From: Anaerolineae bacterium
GTDB taxonomy: Bacteria > Chloroflexota > Anaerolineae > Aggregatilineales > Phototrophicaceae
Assembly: GCA_020849765.1 (NCBI GenBank)
Contig: JADLAY010000054.1
Coordinates: forward strand, 1-64,000
Direction: 5' to 3'
Length of the DNA: 64,000 bases
Shown piece after piece: positions 1 to 6,927 of the stretch. The position numbers and the translations under genes were made by a program. Each line of letters starts with the position of its first letter. Positions within the stretch are counted from its first letter, which is position 1. The notes beneath the pieces are model-generated. The model saw only the letters and a program-made list of their open reading frames with translations, was not told the DNA's origin and ran no database searches.

Positions 1-421
1 GACCGACCGATTCGTTGTCGAACGACACGTAGAAGTCCGCGCCATCGCCTTCGATGGTCAGGCGGTCATAGTCGATGATGGCGACGCCATTCGTGCGTGC
101 CAGTTCGATGATGGCTGCGCCCGACGCGCTGTCGAGGTTGACCATCAGCAGCACTTTCGCGCCGTTGGTGATGGCCTGCTCGGCCTGGGTCAACTGTACG
201 CGTGCATCGCCTTCTGCGTTGACGATGCTGTAGGTCACACCGGCGGCTTCGAAAGCCTGCTCAAAGAAGCGACGATCGTCCGCTTCCCAGCGCGCGGACG
301 AAGCACTGTCCGGCAGCAGGACGGCGATGTCGGCTGTACCCTGGGCATGGGCGACGACGCCAAAAACAAGACTCAAGAGTGCCAATAACGGCACGATATA
401 ACGAGAAAATCTCCTGAACAT
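1..421 (-). CDS. Sugar ABC transporter substrate-binding protein, partial (5' end)
   Basis: The first 140 residues are present; the gene runs off the left edge of the window. A signal peptide is visible: MFRRFSRYIVPLLAL, then a hydrophobic stretch ending near AHAQG. The mature part begins with ADIAVLLPDS and continues as a type-1 periplasmic binding fold of the Peripla_BP_4 kind. The segment VAIIDYDRLTIEGDG resembles the YDRL region of xylose-type sugar-binding proteins, so a pentose or other sugar ligand is likely but not proven. The ATG at 421 is preceded by AAGGA at good spacing. It would deliver sugar to an ABC permease encoded outside the window. Confidence 0.85.
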   Translation of the reverse strand, partial: MFRRFSRYIVPLLALLSLVFGVVAHAQGTADIAVLLPDSASSARWEADDRRFFEQAFEAAGVTYSIVNAEGDARVQLTQAEQAITNGAKVLLMVNLDSASGAAIIELARTNGVAIIDYDRLTIEGDGADFYVSFDNESVG

Positions 422-736
422 AGTAGATCCTTAGAAGTGCACTTAGACAAAATTAACTGCTTACTCTATCGGCGTCCGAGGATGGACGCGAACACATAGA
501 GTTTAGCTAATTCTCACCTTTGTGCAAGAAATTGCAAGGGTTGGCGCGTTAAAAATCGGCCCAAAAACGATGGATTCTGGCATTATTTCGCAAGATTACG
601 CACCACTGTGCGCCCAAAGGCACACAAATGCGACTAATAGAAGCTGGAACTGCCCATTTGAGAGAAGATTGACGACAGGGAGCGCTCCCAGTTTTCATGG
701 TTTGCAGGGGTCAGCGCCAGCACGGAAAACGCCTTC
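422..736. other. Intergenic region upstream of the sugar-binding protein gene
   Basis: No gene is seen here. On the minus strand it holds the leader of the binding-protein gene. A weak sigma70-like pair reads TTGCAC (522-527) and TAAACT (500-505) with a 16-bp spacer. A hairpin with GCGTCC/GGACGC arms lies at 472-489 in the predicted leader. The promoter reading is tentative. Confidence 0.3.
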
Positions 737-1726
737 TTACTGTTGCTGCTGCTGCTGGGCCTGGATCTGCTCGCGCACACGCGTGTCTTCGGCGGGCGTC
801 TCGACGGTCATCCATGCGCTCGGCGGGTTGGGTGGCAGTGGCTCTGCCTGGGGCAGCCGATCCAGCTTCCTGACGCGCACGGCGACGGTCAACGTGCTCT
901 CCGCCTTGCCCTTGAACACCCCGCGCGAGGGCGGCACGTCGGCATATTCGCGGCCAATGCCGACGCGCACGTGGCGGGCGTCGGTCAGCATGTTGTTGGT
1001 CGGGTCGAAGCCGACCCAGCCAATCTCCGGCAGCAGCGCCTCGACCCAGGCATGGCTGGCGTCCGGCGACGAACGGCTGCCGTTCTCGCGCTCGTGATAG
1101 AGATAGCCGCTGACGTAGCGGCAGGGGATGCCGAGTGTGCGTACGAGCGCGATCATGATGTGGCTGAAGTCCTGGCACACGCCCCTGCGCGCCGCCAGCG
1201 CATCGTCGATCGGCGAATCGACCTTGGTGCTCTTGGGCACGTAGTCGAACATGTTGTAGATGGCCGTGTTGATCCGGCGCAGCACGGACAGCGGATCGTC
1301 CCCGCGCTGGGCGTGCGTGGCACGGACGTCGATCTGATCGGCAAAGGCGTAGAGCAGGTCGGTGGGGCGGCTCTGGGTGCCCGGCAGCAGGTAGTCCCAG
1401 TAGTCGCCCTCGTGCACCAGCTGGTCGAGTGCGAGCCAGGCATCCGGCGTCAGCGCCTCCGGGATCGGCGCCGTTGGATATGTCTCGACAATCGCCTCGG
1501 TCGTGATGATCAACTGCGTGTGCTGCGCCGGGATATCGAAGTAGTGGACGATGTTGCTGCTCGGTTCGGTGTGGCTGAAGATGCGCGCCTCCGGCTGCGT
1601 CACGACCTTGAAGAAGTGGCAGTGCTGGAACGTATCCGAGCGCGGCTGCATGTAGATCTCGGTCACGTTCTCGCTGATCGGGGCATCGTAGCGCAGACGG
1701 GTGCTGTGGAAAATCGAGTAGATCAT
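737..1726 (-). CDS. Transglutaminase-like cysteine protease/amidase family protein
   Basis: A 329-residue protein with the bacterial transglutaminase N-terminal domain (MIYSIFHSTRLRYDAPISEN) and the transglutaminase core. The catalytic triad is visible: Cys184 in RRGVCQDFSH, His225 in ASHAWVEAL and Asp241 in GFDPTNN. The family hydrolyses or transfers peptide amide bonds; the substrate is unknown. It is the last gene of a cluster with an alpha-E protein and a circularly permuted ATP-grasp protein, an arrangement widespread in bacteria and thought to make or process a peptide-like product. The start at 1726 matches the family N-terminus, but no Shine-Dalgarno is seen. The ATG overlaps the TGA of an upstream ORF as ATGA. 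The C-terminus ends in a short poly-Gln tail. Confidence 0.9.
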   Translation of the reverse strand: MIYSIFHSTRLRYDAPISENVTEIYMQPRSDTFQHCHFFKVVTQPEARIFSHTEPSSNIVHYFDIPAQHTQLIITTEAIVETYPTAPIPEALTPDAWLALDQLVHEGDYWDYLLPGTQSRPTDLLYAFADQIDVRATHAQRGDDPLSVLRRINTAIYNMFDYVPKSTKVDSPIDDALAARRGVCQDFSHIMIALVRTLGIPCRYVSGYLYHERENGSRSSPDASHAWVEALLPEIGWVGFDPTNNMLTDARHVRVGIGREYADVPPSRGVFKGKAESTLTVAVRVRKLDRLPQAEPLPPNPPSAWMTVETPAEDTRVREQIQAQQQQQQ

Positions 1727-2112
1727 GATGGGTGATTGGGTTCGTTCTGGGTACTGAGTTCTGAGTTCTGGGTTCGGGAAGAGGGTGTTCGGTGCTCGGT
1801 GCTCAGTTGGGATGGGCACTGGGTACTTGGTACTCGGCACTTAGCACTGAGTACTGAGTACTCAGTACTCAGCATTCGGCACTGCGCGGATGCGTGTGGT
1901 ATCAGCGTGCGCCCATCCGCGACCGAAGACTGGCGCAAACGGCGCGCTGGATGCATCAAAACATCGTCCTGGATGTGGATCGTGAGTGCCGCATGATCGC
2001 CATCTTCCGGGTGGAGGTATCTATCGTGACGCATTCGGATGCGCCTGGTCGCTCCCATGTCCATGAGTTTATCGGCTGCCAGCAGATTGGACAACATCTC
2101 GTGCGCCATCAT
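1723..2112 (-). CDS. Small hypothetical ORF bridging the alpha-E and transglutaminase genes
   Basis: A 129-codon frame starts with ATGATG at 2112, overlapping the TGA of the alpha-E gene. It ends with a TGA overlapping the ATG of the transglutaminase gene. The first 77 or so residues (MMAHEMLSNLLAADKLMDMG...) match no family I recognise. The rest is the translation of a degenerate word repeat, rich in Ser, Thr and Gln. It may be translated only to couple the neighbouring genes, or not be a real protein. AGGAG lies about 12 nt upstream of the start, a rather long spacing. Confidence 0.3.
   Translation of the reverse strand: MMAHEMLSNLLAADKLMDMGATRRIRMRHDRYLHPEDGDHAALTIHIQDDVLMHPARRLRQSSVADGRTLIPHASAQCRMLSTEYSVLSAKCRVPSTQCPSQLSTEHRTPSSRTQNSELSTQNEPNHPS
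1736..1885. repeat. Degenerate word repeat (CAGTACTGAG type)
   Basis: Imperfect reiterations of words such as ACTGAGTACTGAG, ACTCAGTACTCAG and GGTGCTCGGTGCTCAG fill this stretch. They run from 10 bp upstream of the transglutaminase start codon. The same words recur near 27910-27945 and 55018-55080. Because the core word is nearly self-complementary, the tract reads similarly on both strands. Confidence 0.75.
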
Positions 2113-3059
2113 CAATCGGCGAACTCCTGGACGACATCGTAGTAGATGTACGCCCGGAAGACGGCGTCGTGGACGTAGACGCAGTTGCGCGCCACGTCGT
2201 CCAGGTAATGATGGATGCCGGCGTCGAAAATTTCGTCGACCTGGCCGTAATCGACCATCGCGGCCAGACGCCCGGCGAGGCGGTTGACCGAGCGGCCCTT
2301 GCGGCTCTCGGTCTGGTCGGCGATGGTGAGCAGCGACGCGCGGATGCGGTCGACGGCGAAGGCGAGCGAGTGCGGGAACTCCGGGTTGAGGATGAGGAAC
2401 TCGGCGATGGCATCCGGATGCACGTCGGCGGTGTAAACCTTGCAGTAGGCTTCGAAGGCCGTGCACGACTTGAGCAGGCCGATCCATTCGAGCGAGTCGT
2501 GGCTGTAGCCGCCATGAGGATGCGCCAGCCCGCCGAAATGGACGTCGAGCAGCCGCGCCACGGCGCCCGCGCGCTCGATGTAGCGCCCGACCTGGATGAA
2601 CTGGTAGCCCTCGTTATAGTTCATCGTCGAGTCGGTGATGCCCTGGAACAGGTGGATGCCTTCTTTGATCGAGACGAACAGCGTGTGCGGCTCCGTGCGC
2701 CAGGTGTCCTCCATCTTGGCTTCTCGAAGCTGCAGGAACAGCCGGTTGAGCTGCTCCCACATCTCGGAGCTGATGTGCTCGCGCAGTTGGCGGGCATTCT
2801 CGCGCGCGGCGGCGATGCAGTTGATGATCGAGCTGGCCTCGGTCGGGTCGAAGGTCATGCGTTGGATCAGGTCGAACGGCTCGACGTCGTCCGGCCTGGC
2901 GTTGAGGCTCTTGAGGACGCGTGTCCAGCGCGCGCGCGCCGCATCCGGCGTCTGATCGAGCATCAGATGCAGCTGCACGTCGATCTGGCGGGTGGCATGT
3001 TCCGCACGTTCGAGGTATCGGGAGAGCCAGTAGAGGCTGTCGGCAACTCGGGAAAGCAT
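2112..3059 (-). CDS. Alpha-E domain-containing protein (DUF403)
   Basis: A 315-residue, mostly helical protein starting MLSRVADSLYWLSRYLERAEH, the signature N-terminus of the alpha-E family. Length and sequence fit the family throughout. Alpha-E proteins occur with circularly permuted ATP-grasp and transglutaminase genes, as here, and are believed to act with them in making a peptide-like compound; the exact reaction is unknown. The ATG at 3059 is fixed by the family N-terminus. It has no visible Shine-Dalgarno, because the bases just upstream are word repeat. Its TGA overlaps a possible downstream start. Confidence 0.93.
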   Translation of the reverse strand: MLSRVADSLYWLSRYLERAEHATRQIDVQLHLMLDQTPDAARARWTRVLKSLNARPDDVEPFDLIQRMTFDPTEASSIINCIAAARENARQLREHISSEMWEQLNRLFLQLREAKMEDTWRTEPHTLFVSIKEGIHLFQGITDSTMNYNEGYQFIQVGRYIERAGAVARLLDVHFGGLAHPHGGYSHDSLEWIGLLKSCTAFEAYCKVYTADVHPDAIAEFLILNPEFPHSLAFAVDRIRASLLTIADQTESRKGRSVNRLAGRLAAMVDYGQVDEIFDAGIHHYLDDVARNCVYVHDAVFRAYIYYDVVQEFAD

Positions 3060-3106
3060 GGGTATTGGCCTTTGGCTATTGGGCATTGGCTTTTAGCTTC
3101 TGGCCG
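3060..3106. repeat. Degenerate TTGGC/TTAGC word repeat, left end of four-helix-bundle cassette
   Basis: The plus strand reads as repeats of TATTGGC, TTTGGC and TTTTAGC. It begins at the base next to the alpha-E start codon and runs into the 3' end of the four-helix-bundle gene, whose last residues (KLKANAQ) are encoded by it. The inverted counterpart is at 3621-3655. Confidence 0.75.
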
Positions 3107-3450
3107 AATGCATTGAGCATCCGCTTGACGCGGTTGACTTCCTCGTCCAGAACCTGATACACGGCAGCGTCCAGCATCTCCAGTTCCTTCGCAAGCAGCA
3201 GATGGTATTCAAGCTCGCTGGCGGAGCCTCCCGCGATCTGCAAGAAACGGGCCAAATCGCCATCCGACGTGCGACCGCAGCCCTCAGCAATGTTGGCCGG
3301 GATCGAGCTTGCCGCCCGGCGCATTTGCGATGTGAGGCCGTAGAGTTCCTCTTTGGGGAAACGCATCGTCGCTTTGTAGACGGCGACGGTCAATTCGTGC
3401 GCCTTGGCCCACACGTCGAGTTTCTTAAAGTCACGCATCGCCCACGCCAT
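3076..3450 (-). CDS. Four-helix bundle protein (23S rRNA intervening-sequence protein / Avd-like)
   Basis: A 124-residue helical protein with the family core MRDFKKLDVWAKAHELTVAVY, FPKEELYGLTSQMRRAASSI, PANIAEGCGR and the closing helix LDEEVNRVKRML. This family (TIGR02436) was first found encoded in intervening sequences of 23S rRNA genes and resembles Avd of diversity-generating retroelements. No enzyme activity is known. The start may be 3450 or the internal ATG at 3438, where family similarity begins; no strong Shine-Dalgarno separates them. It sits alone inside the alpha-E/ATP-grasp operon, same strand, bounded by inverted word repeats and a REP sequence. That suggests a mobile cassette. 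No reverse transcriptase is nearby, so a diversity-generating retroelement is unlikely. Confidence 0.9.
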   Translation of the reverse strand: MAWAMRDFKKLDVWAKAHELTVAVYKATMRFPKEELYGLTSQMRRAASSIPANIAEGCGRTSDGDLARFLQIAGGSASELEYHLLLAKELEMLDAAVYQVLDEEVNRVKRMLNAFGQKLKANAQ

Positions 3451-3520
3451 CCATTTCTAAGAACAAGTCCAGATGCTTTCACAGAAGGAGTGCAAAGTGG
3501 TACATGAGGCAATTTTGTCC

Positions 3521-3572
3521 GCCGACGGGTCAACCCGTCGGCTAGGTGACATCAAGCGCACTGAAGGCGCTG
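3521..3572. repeat. Single REP element of the RAYT-associated family
   Basis: A palindrome with GCCGACGGG/CCCGTCGGC arms around TCAA is followed by CTAG, a short spacer, ATCAAGCGC and an inner hairpin with GCGC arms. It matches the half-elements around the IS200-like gene at 53567, on the opposite strand to the copy at 54876. Confidence 0.85.
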
Positions 3573-3620
3573 TGAAAAAGACCATCGAAGCACTGTTCAT
3601 GCCAACTCGTTTCGTACCGC

Positions 3621-3655
3621 GATACCCAAAAGCCAACTGCCAATACCCAACCGCC
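3621..3655. repeat. Degenerate GCCAA word repeat, right end of four-helix-bundle cassette
   Basis: The plus strand reads ATACCCAAAAGCCAACTGCC then CAATACCCAACC. It is the inverted form of the repeat at 3060-3106 and stops next to the stop codon of the ATP-grasp gene at 3657. Confidence 0.75.
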
Positions 3656-3656
3656 C

Positions 3657-5114
3657 TCACTGCAACACCCACGTATCCTTGCTGCCGCCGCCCTGAGACG
3701 AGTTGACGACGAGCGAGCCGCGCTTGAGCGCGACGCGCGTCAGGCCACCGGGGACGATCTGAACGTCGTCGCCGTAGAGGATGTACGGGCGCAGGTCGAC
3801 GTGGCGCGCCTCGACGCGGCCATCGACGAAGCAGGGCGCGGTCGAAAGCTGGATGGTCGGCTGCGCGATGTAGTTGCGCGGATCGGCGCGGACGCGGTCG
3901 CGGAAGTCATCGCACTGGGCCTTGGTGCTCTGCTCGCCGATCAACATGCCGTAGCCGCCGCTCTCGCCGACAGCCTTGACGACCAGCCGCTCGATGTTCG
4001 TCAGCACGTGATCGAGATGCTTATCGTCCGAGCACAGGTAGGTCTCGACATTGTGGATGATCGCGTCTTCATCCAGGTAGTACTTGATGATCTGCGGGAC
4101 GAAGGCATAGATCGCCTTGTCGTCGGCGATGCCGGTGCCGATGGCGTTGGCGAGGCCGACGTTGCCGCTGCGATAGACGTTGAGCAGCCCGGCGATGCCC
4201 AACTGCGAGTCCTTGCGGAAGTGCATCGGGTCGAGGAAGTCGTCGTCGACGCGGCGGTAGATGACATCCACGCGGCGCAGGCCAGACGTATCGCGCATGT
4301 ACAGGTAGTTGTTATGCACCAGCAGATCGCGGCCTTCGACCAGCGTGACGCCCATCGCCCGCGCCAGGAAGGCGTGCTCGAAATAGGCCGAGTTGTAGAC
4401 GCCCGGCGTCAGCACGACGATGTTCGGGTCCTGCCGGCCGCGCGGGGCGAGCGCGCGCAGCGTCGAGAGCAGCGTCTGCCCGTAATGATCGTTCGGGCGC
4501 ACGAGCGAGGTCTGCACCAGCCGCGGGAAGACCTGCTTCATCACCTGGCGGTTGGCGAGCATGTACGAGACGCCGCTCGGCACGCGCAGGTTATCTTCGA
4601 GCACGGCGAAGCTGCCGTCGGGCATCCGGATCAGATCGGTGCCGACGACGGCGACGTAGATGTCGTGCGGGACGCGGACGCCCTCCATCTGCCGCCGGTA
4701 GTGCTTGCACGAGCGGATCAACTCGCGCGGGACGACGCGGTCGCGCAGAATGTGGCCGTCGTGATAGACGTCCTTGATGAACAGGTTGAGCGCGGTGATA
4801 CGCTGCTTGAGGCCGCGTTCGAGCACATCCCATTCATGTGCCGGGATGATGCGCGGCAGCAGGTCGTAGGGGAAGATCTTCTCGGTGCCTTCGTCGTCGC
4901 CATAGACGGTGAAGGTGATGCCCTGGTTGAGGAAAGCGCGGTCGGCGGCATACTGGCGCTGCTGCAACTCGGCGATCGACATATCGCAGAGCCGTTCGAA
5001 CAGCGACCGGTAATGCTCGCGCGGTTGACCGTCGCCGCCGAACATCTCGTCGTAAGCTGCCCCCAGACTGTACTGGTCGAAGTGTGACGTAGGTGCTTCG
5101 TGCAAATGTGCCAT
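3657..5114 (-). CDS. Circularly permuted type 2 ATP-grasp protein (DUF404/DUF407)
   Basis: A 485-residue protein, the usual length for the circularly permuted ATP-grasp family. Typical stretches include NLRVPSGVSYMLANRQVMKQ, ANAIGTGIADDKAIYAFVP and SGGYGMLIG, which carry nucleotide- and metal-binding residues. The family is inferred to be a carboxylate-amine ligase. Together with the alpha-E and transglutaminase proteins downstream it forms a conserved three-gene set of unknown product. The ATG at 5114 begins MAHLHEAPTSHFDQYSLG; an upstream in-frame extension exists but is unlike the family. It is the first gene of the operon. The gap to the alpha-E gene is entirely filled by the four-helix-bundle cassette. 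Confidence 0.93.
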   Translation of the reverse strand: MAHLHEAPTSHFDQYSLGAAYDEMFGGDGQPREHYRSLFERLCDMSIAELQQRQYAADRAFLNQGITFTVYGDDEGTEKIFPYDLLPRIIPAHEWDVLERGLKQRITALNLFIKDVYHDGHILRDRVVPRELIRSCKHYRRQMEGVRVPHDIYVAVVGTDLIRMPDGSFAVLEDNLRVPSGVSYMLANRQVMKQVFPRLVQTSLVRPNDHYGQTLLSTLRALAPRGRQDPNIVVLTPGVYNSAYFEHAFLARAMGVTLVEGRDLLVHNNYLYMRDTSGLRRVDVIYRRVDDDFLDPMHFRKDSQLGIAGLLNVYRSGNVGLANAIGTGIADDKAIYAFVPQIIKYYLDEDAIIHNVETYLCSDDKHLDHVLTNIERLVVKAVGESGGYGMLIGEQSTKAQCDDFRDRVRADPRNYIAQPTIQLSTAPCFVDGRVEARHVDLRPYILYGDDVQIVPGGLTRVALKRGSLVVNSSQGGGSKDTWVLQ

Positions 5115-5312
5115 AGTGCCGCCCGACGTGTGTTCCCCTGTTGATCGGTCAATAGTAACCAGTCGGGGCCGGGCGAGGCAAATGGCGGTTTGAACGAAGC
5201 CCGCGCGGATGCACCTGTGCAAACTCTACAGGTGGCTGCGGGCGGGCTGGTGCTGTATCGGGCGGGGATCAGGGCACTTTCGGCACTTGTGCACGAAGGT
5301 AGGGCGACTCGC

Positions 5313-5915
5313 TCAAAAGTTCCGGCAGTCGTGCCGCATTTCATTCAGCCTCATGCCATCGTAGCGATGAGTCTCGTCCGCCGTGAAGGCGACCGAGCGC
5401 ACGGGCAGCATGACGTTGATGCGCCCATGGTGCGGCGTCTCGTCGTCGCCGAGCAGGTAGTGCGTCGGCCAGAAGACGACCAGCATTTCACAATGGAGCA
5501 TGGAGGTCGGATTTCCCCAGAGCAGGATGAAATCGCCGAGCCGCATCGCCTTGTCGCGCACGGAGAAGCGGATCTCGCGCGTGACGCCGTCGGCTATCCA
5601 CAGAGTGATGTCGGGGAACATCCCGCCGGCGTCCTGCTTGCGGCAGCGGCTGAGGATCGGCGCAGCCTGCTCTTTCACGGAGGTGTCCTGGCAGGTGAAA
5701 CCGCGCGCCAGGGCCGCCTCGTAGACCGCGCCGTTGAACAAATCGTCGTAGCTCGCGAACTGATCGTCGACCGGGCGGCGGATCATCGCGCCGAAACCGA
5801 GGATGAACAGCGCGATGCCTGCCAATAACAGGAATGCGCCCCGGCCAACCCATGGCACCCGGATCGAGATGGCGCGCGCGGTCGGTGCCTCTGCGGGTTG
5901 GCTCACGAGTATCAT
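5313..5915 (-). CDS. Membrane-anchored protein of unknown function (paralog 1)
   Basis: A 200-residue protein with one N-terminal membrane helix (about residues 28-46, GAFLLLAGIALFILGFGAMI) and an extracytoplasmic domain. I do not recognise the family. Two conserved-looking Cys sites, GFTCQDT and RLNEMRHDCRNF, also occur in the neighbouring paralog at 6110-6772, along with LRLGDFILLWGNPT and the hydrophobic MLVVFWPTHYL. The Cys pair near each end of the domain could form a disulfide (inference). The start at 5915 has AGGA upstream. A GGTGA-N3-TCACC palindrome lies about 52-64 bp upstream, matched at the paralog. Confidence 0.8.
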   Translation of the reverse strand: MILVSQPAEAPTARAISIRVPWVGRGAFLLLAGIALFILGFGAMIRRPVDDQFASYDDLFNGAVYEAALARGFTCQDTSVKEQAAPILSRCRKQDAGGMFPDITLWIADGVTREIRFSVRDKAMRLGDFILLWGNPTSMLHCEMLVVFWPTHYLLGDDETPHHGRINVMLPVRSVAFTADETHRYDGMRLNEMRHDCRNF

Positions 5916-5965
5916 CGCTCTATGTCCTGTTTCTTACCCCTTTAGGTACCTTATGTCGCGTAAAG

Positions 5966-5994
5966 GGTGAATGTCACCATTCTTTCTAGGGGGA
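5966..5994 (-). promoter_or_regulatory. Candidate operator/promoter element upstream of paralog 1
   Basis: The plus strand reads GGGTGAATGTCACCA, an inverted repeat GGTGA-N3-TCACC, then about nine bases, then GGGGGA. The same arrangement at the same distance lies upstream of paralog 2 (6821-6848). Shared position and sequence after gene duplication suggest a functional control site. The binding protein is unknown. Confidence 0.45.
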
Positions 5995-6109
5995 TCGGGT
6001 AGGGGAATTGGATAGGGAAGTAGAGGCGAAGGGCACGGGGCAGGCTTGCAAAGGTTACAGATGATTGCGTGTGATCTGCGCTGGCGGTGGCGCAGTGGGG
6101 TGCTCTTCC

Positions 6110-6772
6110 TCAGTTGTGCACGAAGGCGAGCGGGGTGGGGGAGTGTGTGCCGTAATGATTTTGGCGTGTCAACAGACTCCCGCAGTTGTGCAGCACATCA
6201 TTCATCAAGACACGCCCCCAGTTGGGTGAGACGGCGCGCGTGAAGGACACGGAGATGACGGGCAAAAAGTAGTTGACTCGCCCGGCTTGCGGTGGCGCGA
6301 CGACGCCGATAATGTCGTGCGCAGGCCAGGCAGCGATCACGGCTTCGCAATTGAGCCACAACGTCGGTCTTCCCCAGAGCAGCGCCAGATCGCCGAGCCT
6401 GAGTGTATGCTCTCGCAGCGAGAAGCGGATCTCTTTCGCCACGTCACCTGATGTCCGCAGGTAAATTCTGGAGAACACCTCATCTGTAAGGTCTTGGATG
6501 CAAAAGCTAGAAACTGTCTGGGGATGGCCGCGTACTACGGTATCACGACAAGTGAAGCCGCGTGACAAGGCTGCCTGCCTGCCGTTATCGGCGAACAAAT
6601 CGCCAAAACTCGAGAACGGATCGGGCGTGTCTCGCCGGGTTACGATGACGGCGCTGGCGACGAGGACGGTGACCCCAGTGAGGACGGACAGCACGATCCA
6701 GCCGAACCGGGGAAGCCGGACAGGTATAGCGGTAACTTTGGATCGCTCTTGATGCTTGCCGACGAGTACCAT
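6110..6772 (-). CDS. Membrane-anchored protein of unknown function (paralog 2)
   Basis: A 220-residue relative of the 5313-5915 product. It has an N-terminal membrane helix (about residues 25-44) and an outer domain with matching landmarks: GFTCRDT, EIRFSLREHTLRLGDLALLW, GRPTLWLNCEAVIAAWPAHD and LMNDVLHNCGSLL. Start 6772 (MVLVGKHQERSK) is chosen because it aligns with the MILV start of the paralog. The C-terminus is about 20 residues longer than the paralog's. The pair looks like a tandem duplication that included the upstream control region. Function is unknown. It is divergent from the LuxR-NB-ARC gene at 6928. Confidence 0.78.
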   Translation of the reverse strand: MVLVGKHQERSKVTAIPVRLPRFGWIVLSVLTGVTVLVASAVIVTRRDTPDPFSSFGDLFADNGRQAALSRGFTCRDTVVRGHPQTVSSFCIQDLTDEVFSRIYLRTSGDVAKEIRFSLREHTLRLGDLALLWGRPTLWLNCEAVIAAWPAHDIIGVVAPPQAGRVNYFLPVISVSFTRAVSPNWGRVLMNDVLHNCGSLLTRQNHYGTHSPTPLAFVHN

Positions 6773-6820
6773 CGCCCTCAACGCCTTTTCTGCCTGTCAT
6801 TACCTTAACTGGTGGGCCAT

Positions 6821-6848
6821 GGTGGGAGTCACCACCTATCCTGGGGGA
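6821..6848 (-). promoter_or_regulatory. Candidate operator/promoter element upstream of paralog 2
   Basis: The plus strand reads GGTGGGAGTCACCACC, an imperfect GGTGR-N3-TCACC palindrome, followed eight bases later by GGGGGA. It matches the element at 5966-5994. It lies in the divergent region between paralog 2 and the LuxR-type regulator, so the regulator is one candidate ligand (inference). Confidence 0.45.
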
Positions 6849-6927
6849 ATTGGTGATCAGTGGTCAAGTCATGTGCGATAGAATTAGGCGCTCAGCAATC
6901 TGCGATCGGCATTATGCGAGGAGTAAC

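Noticed and set aside
3076..3450. A diversity-generating retroelement, because the protein resembles Avd
   Set aside because: No reverse transcriptase, template repeat or variable repeat is seen nearby.
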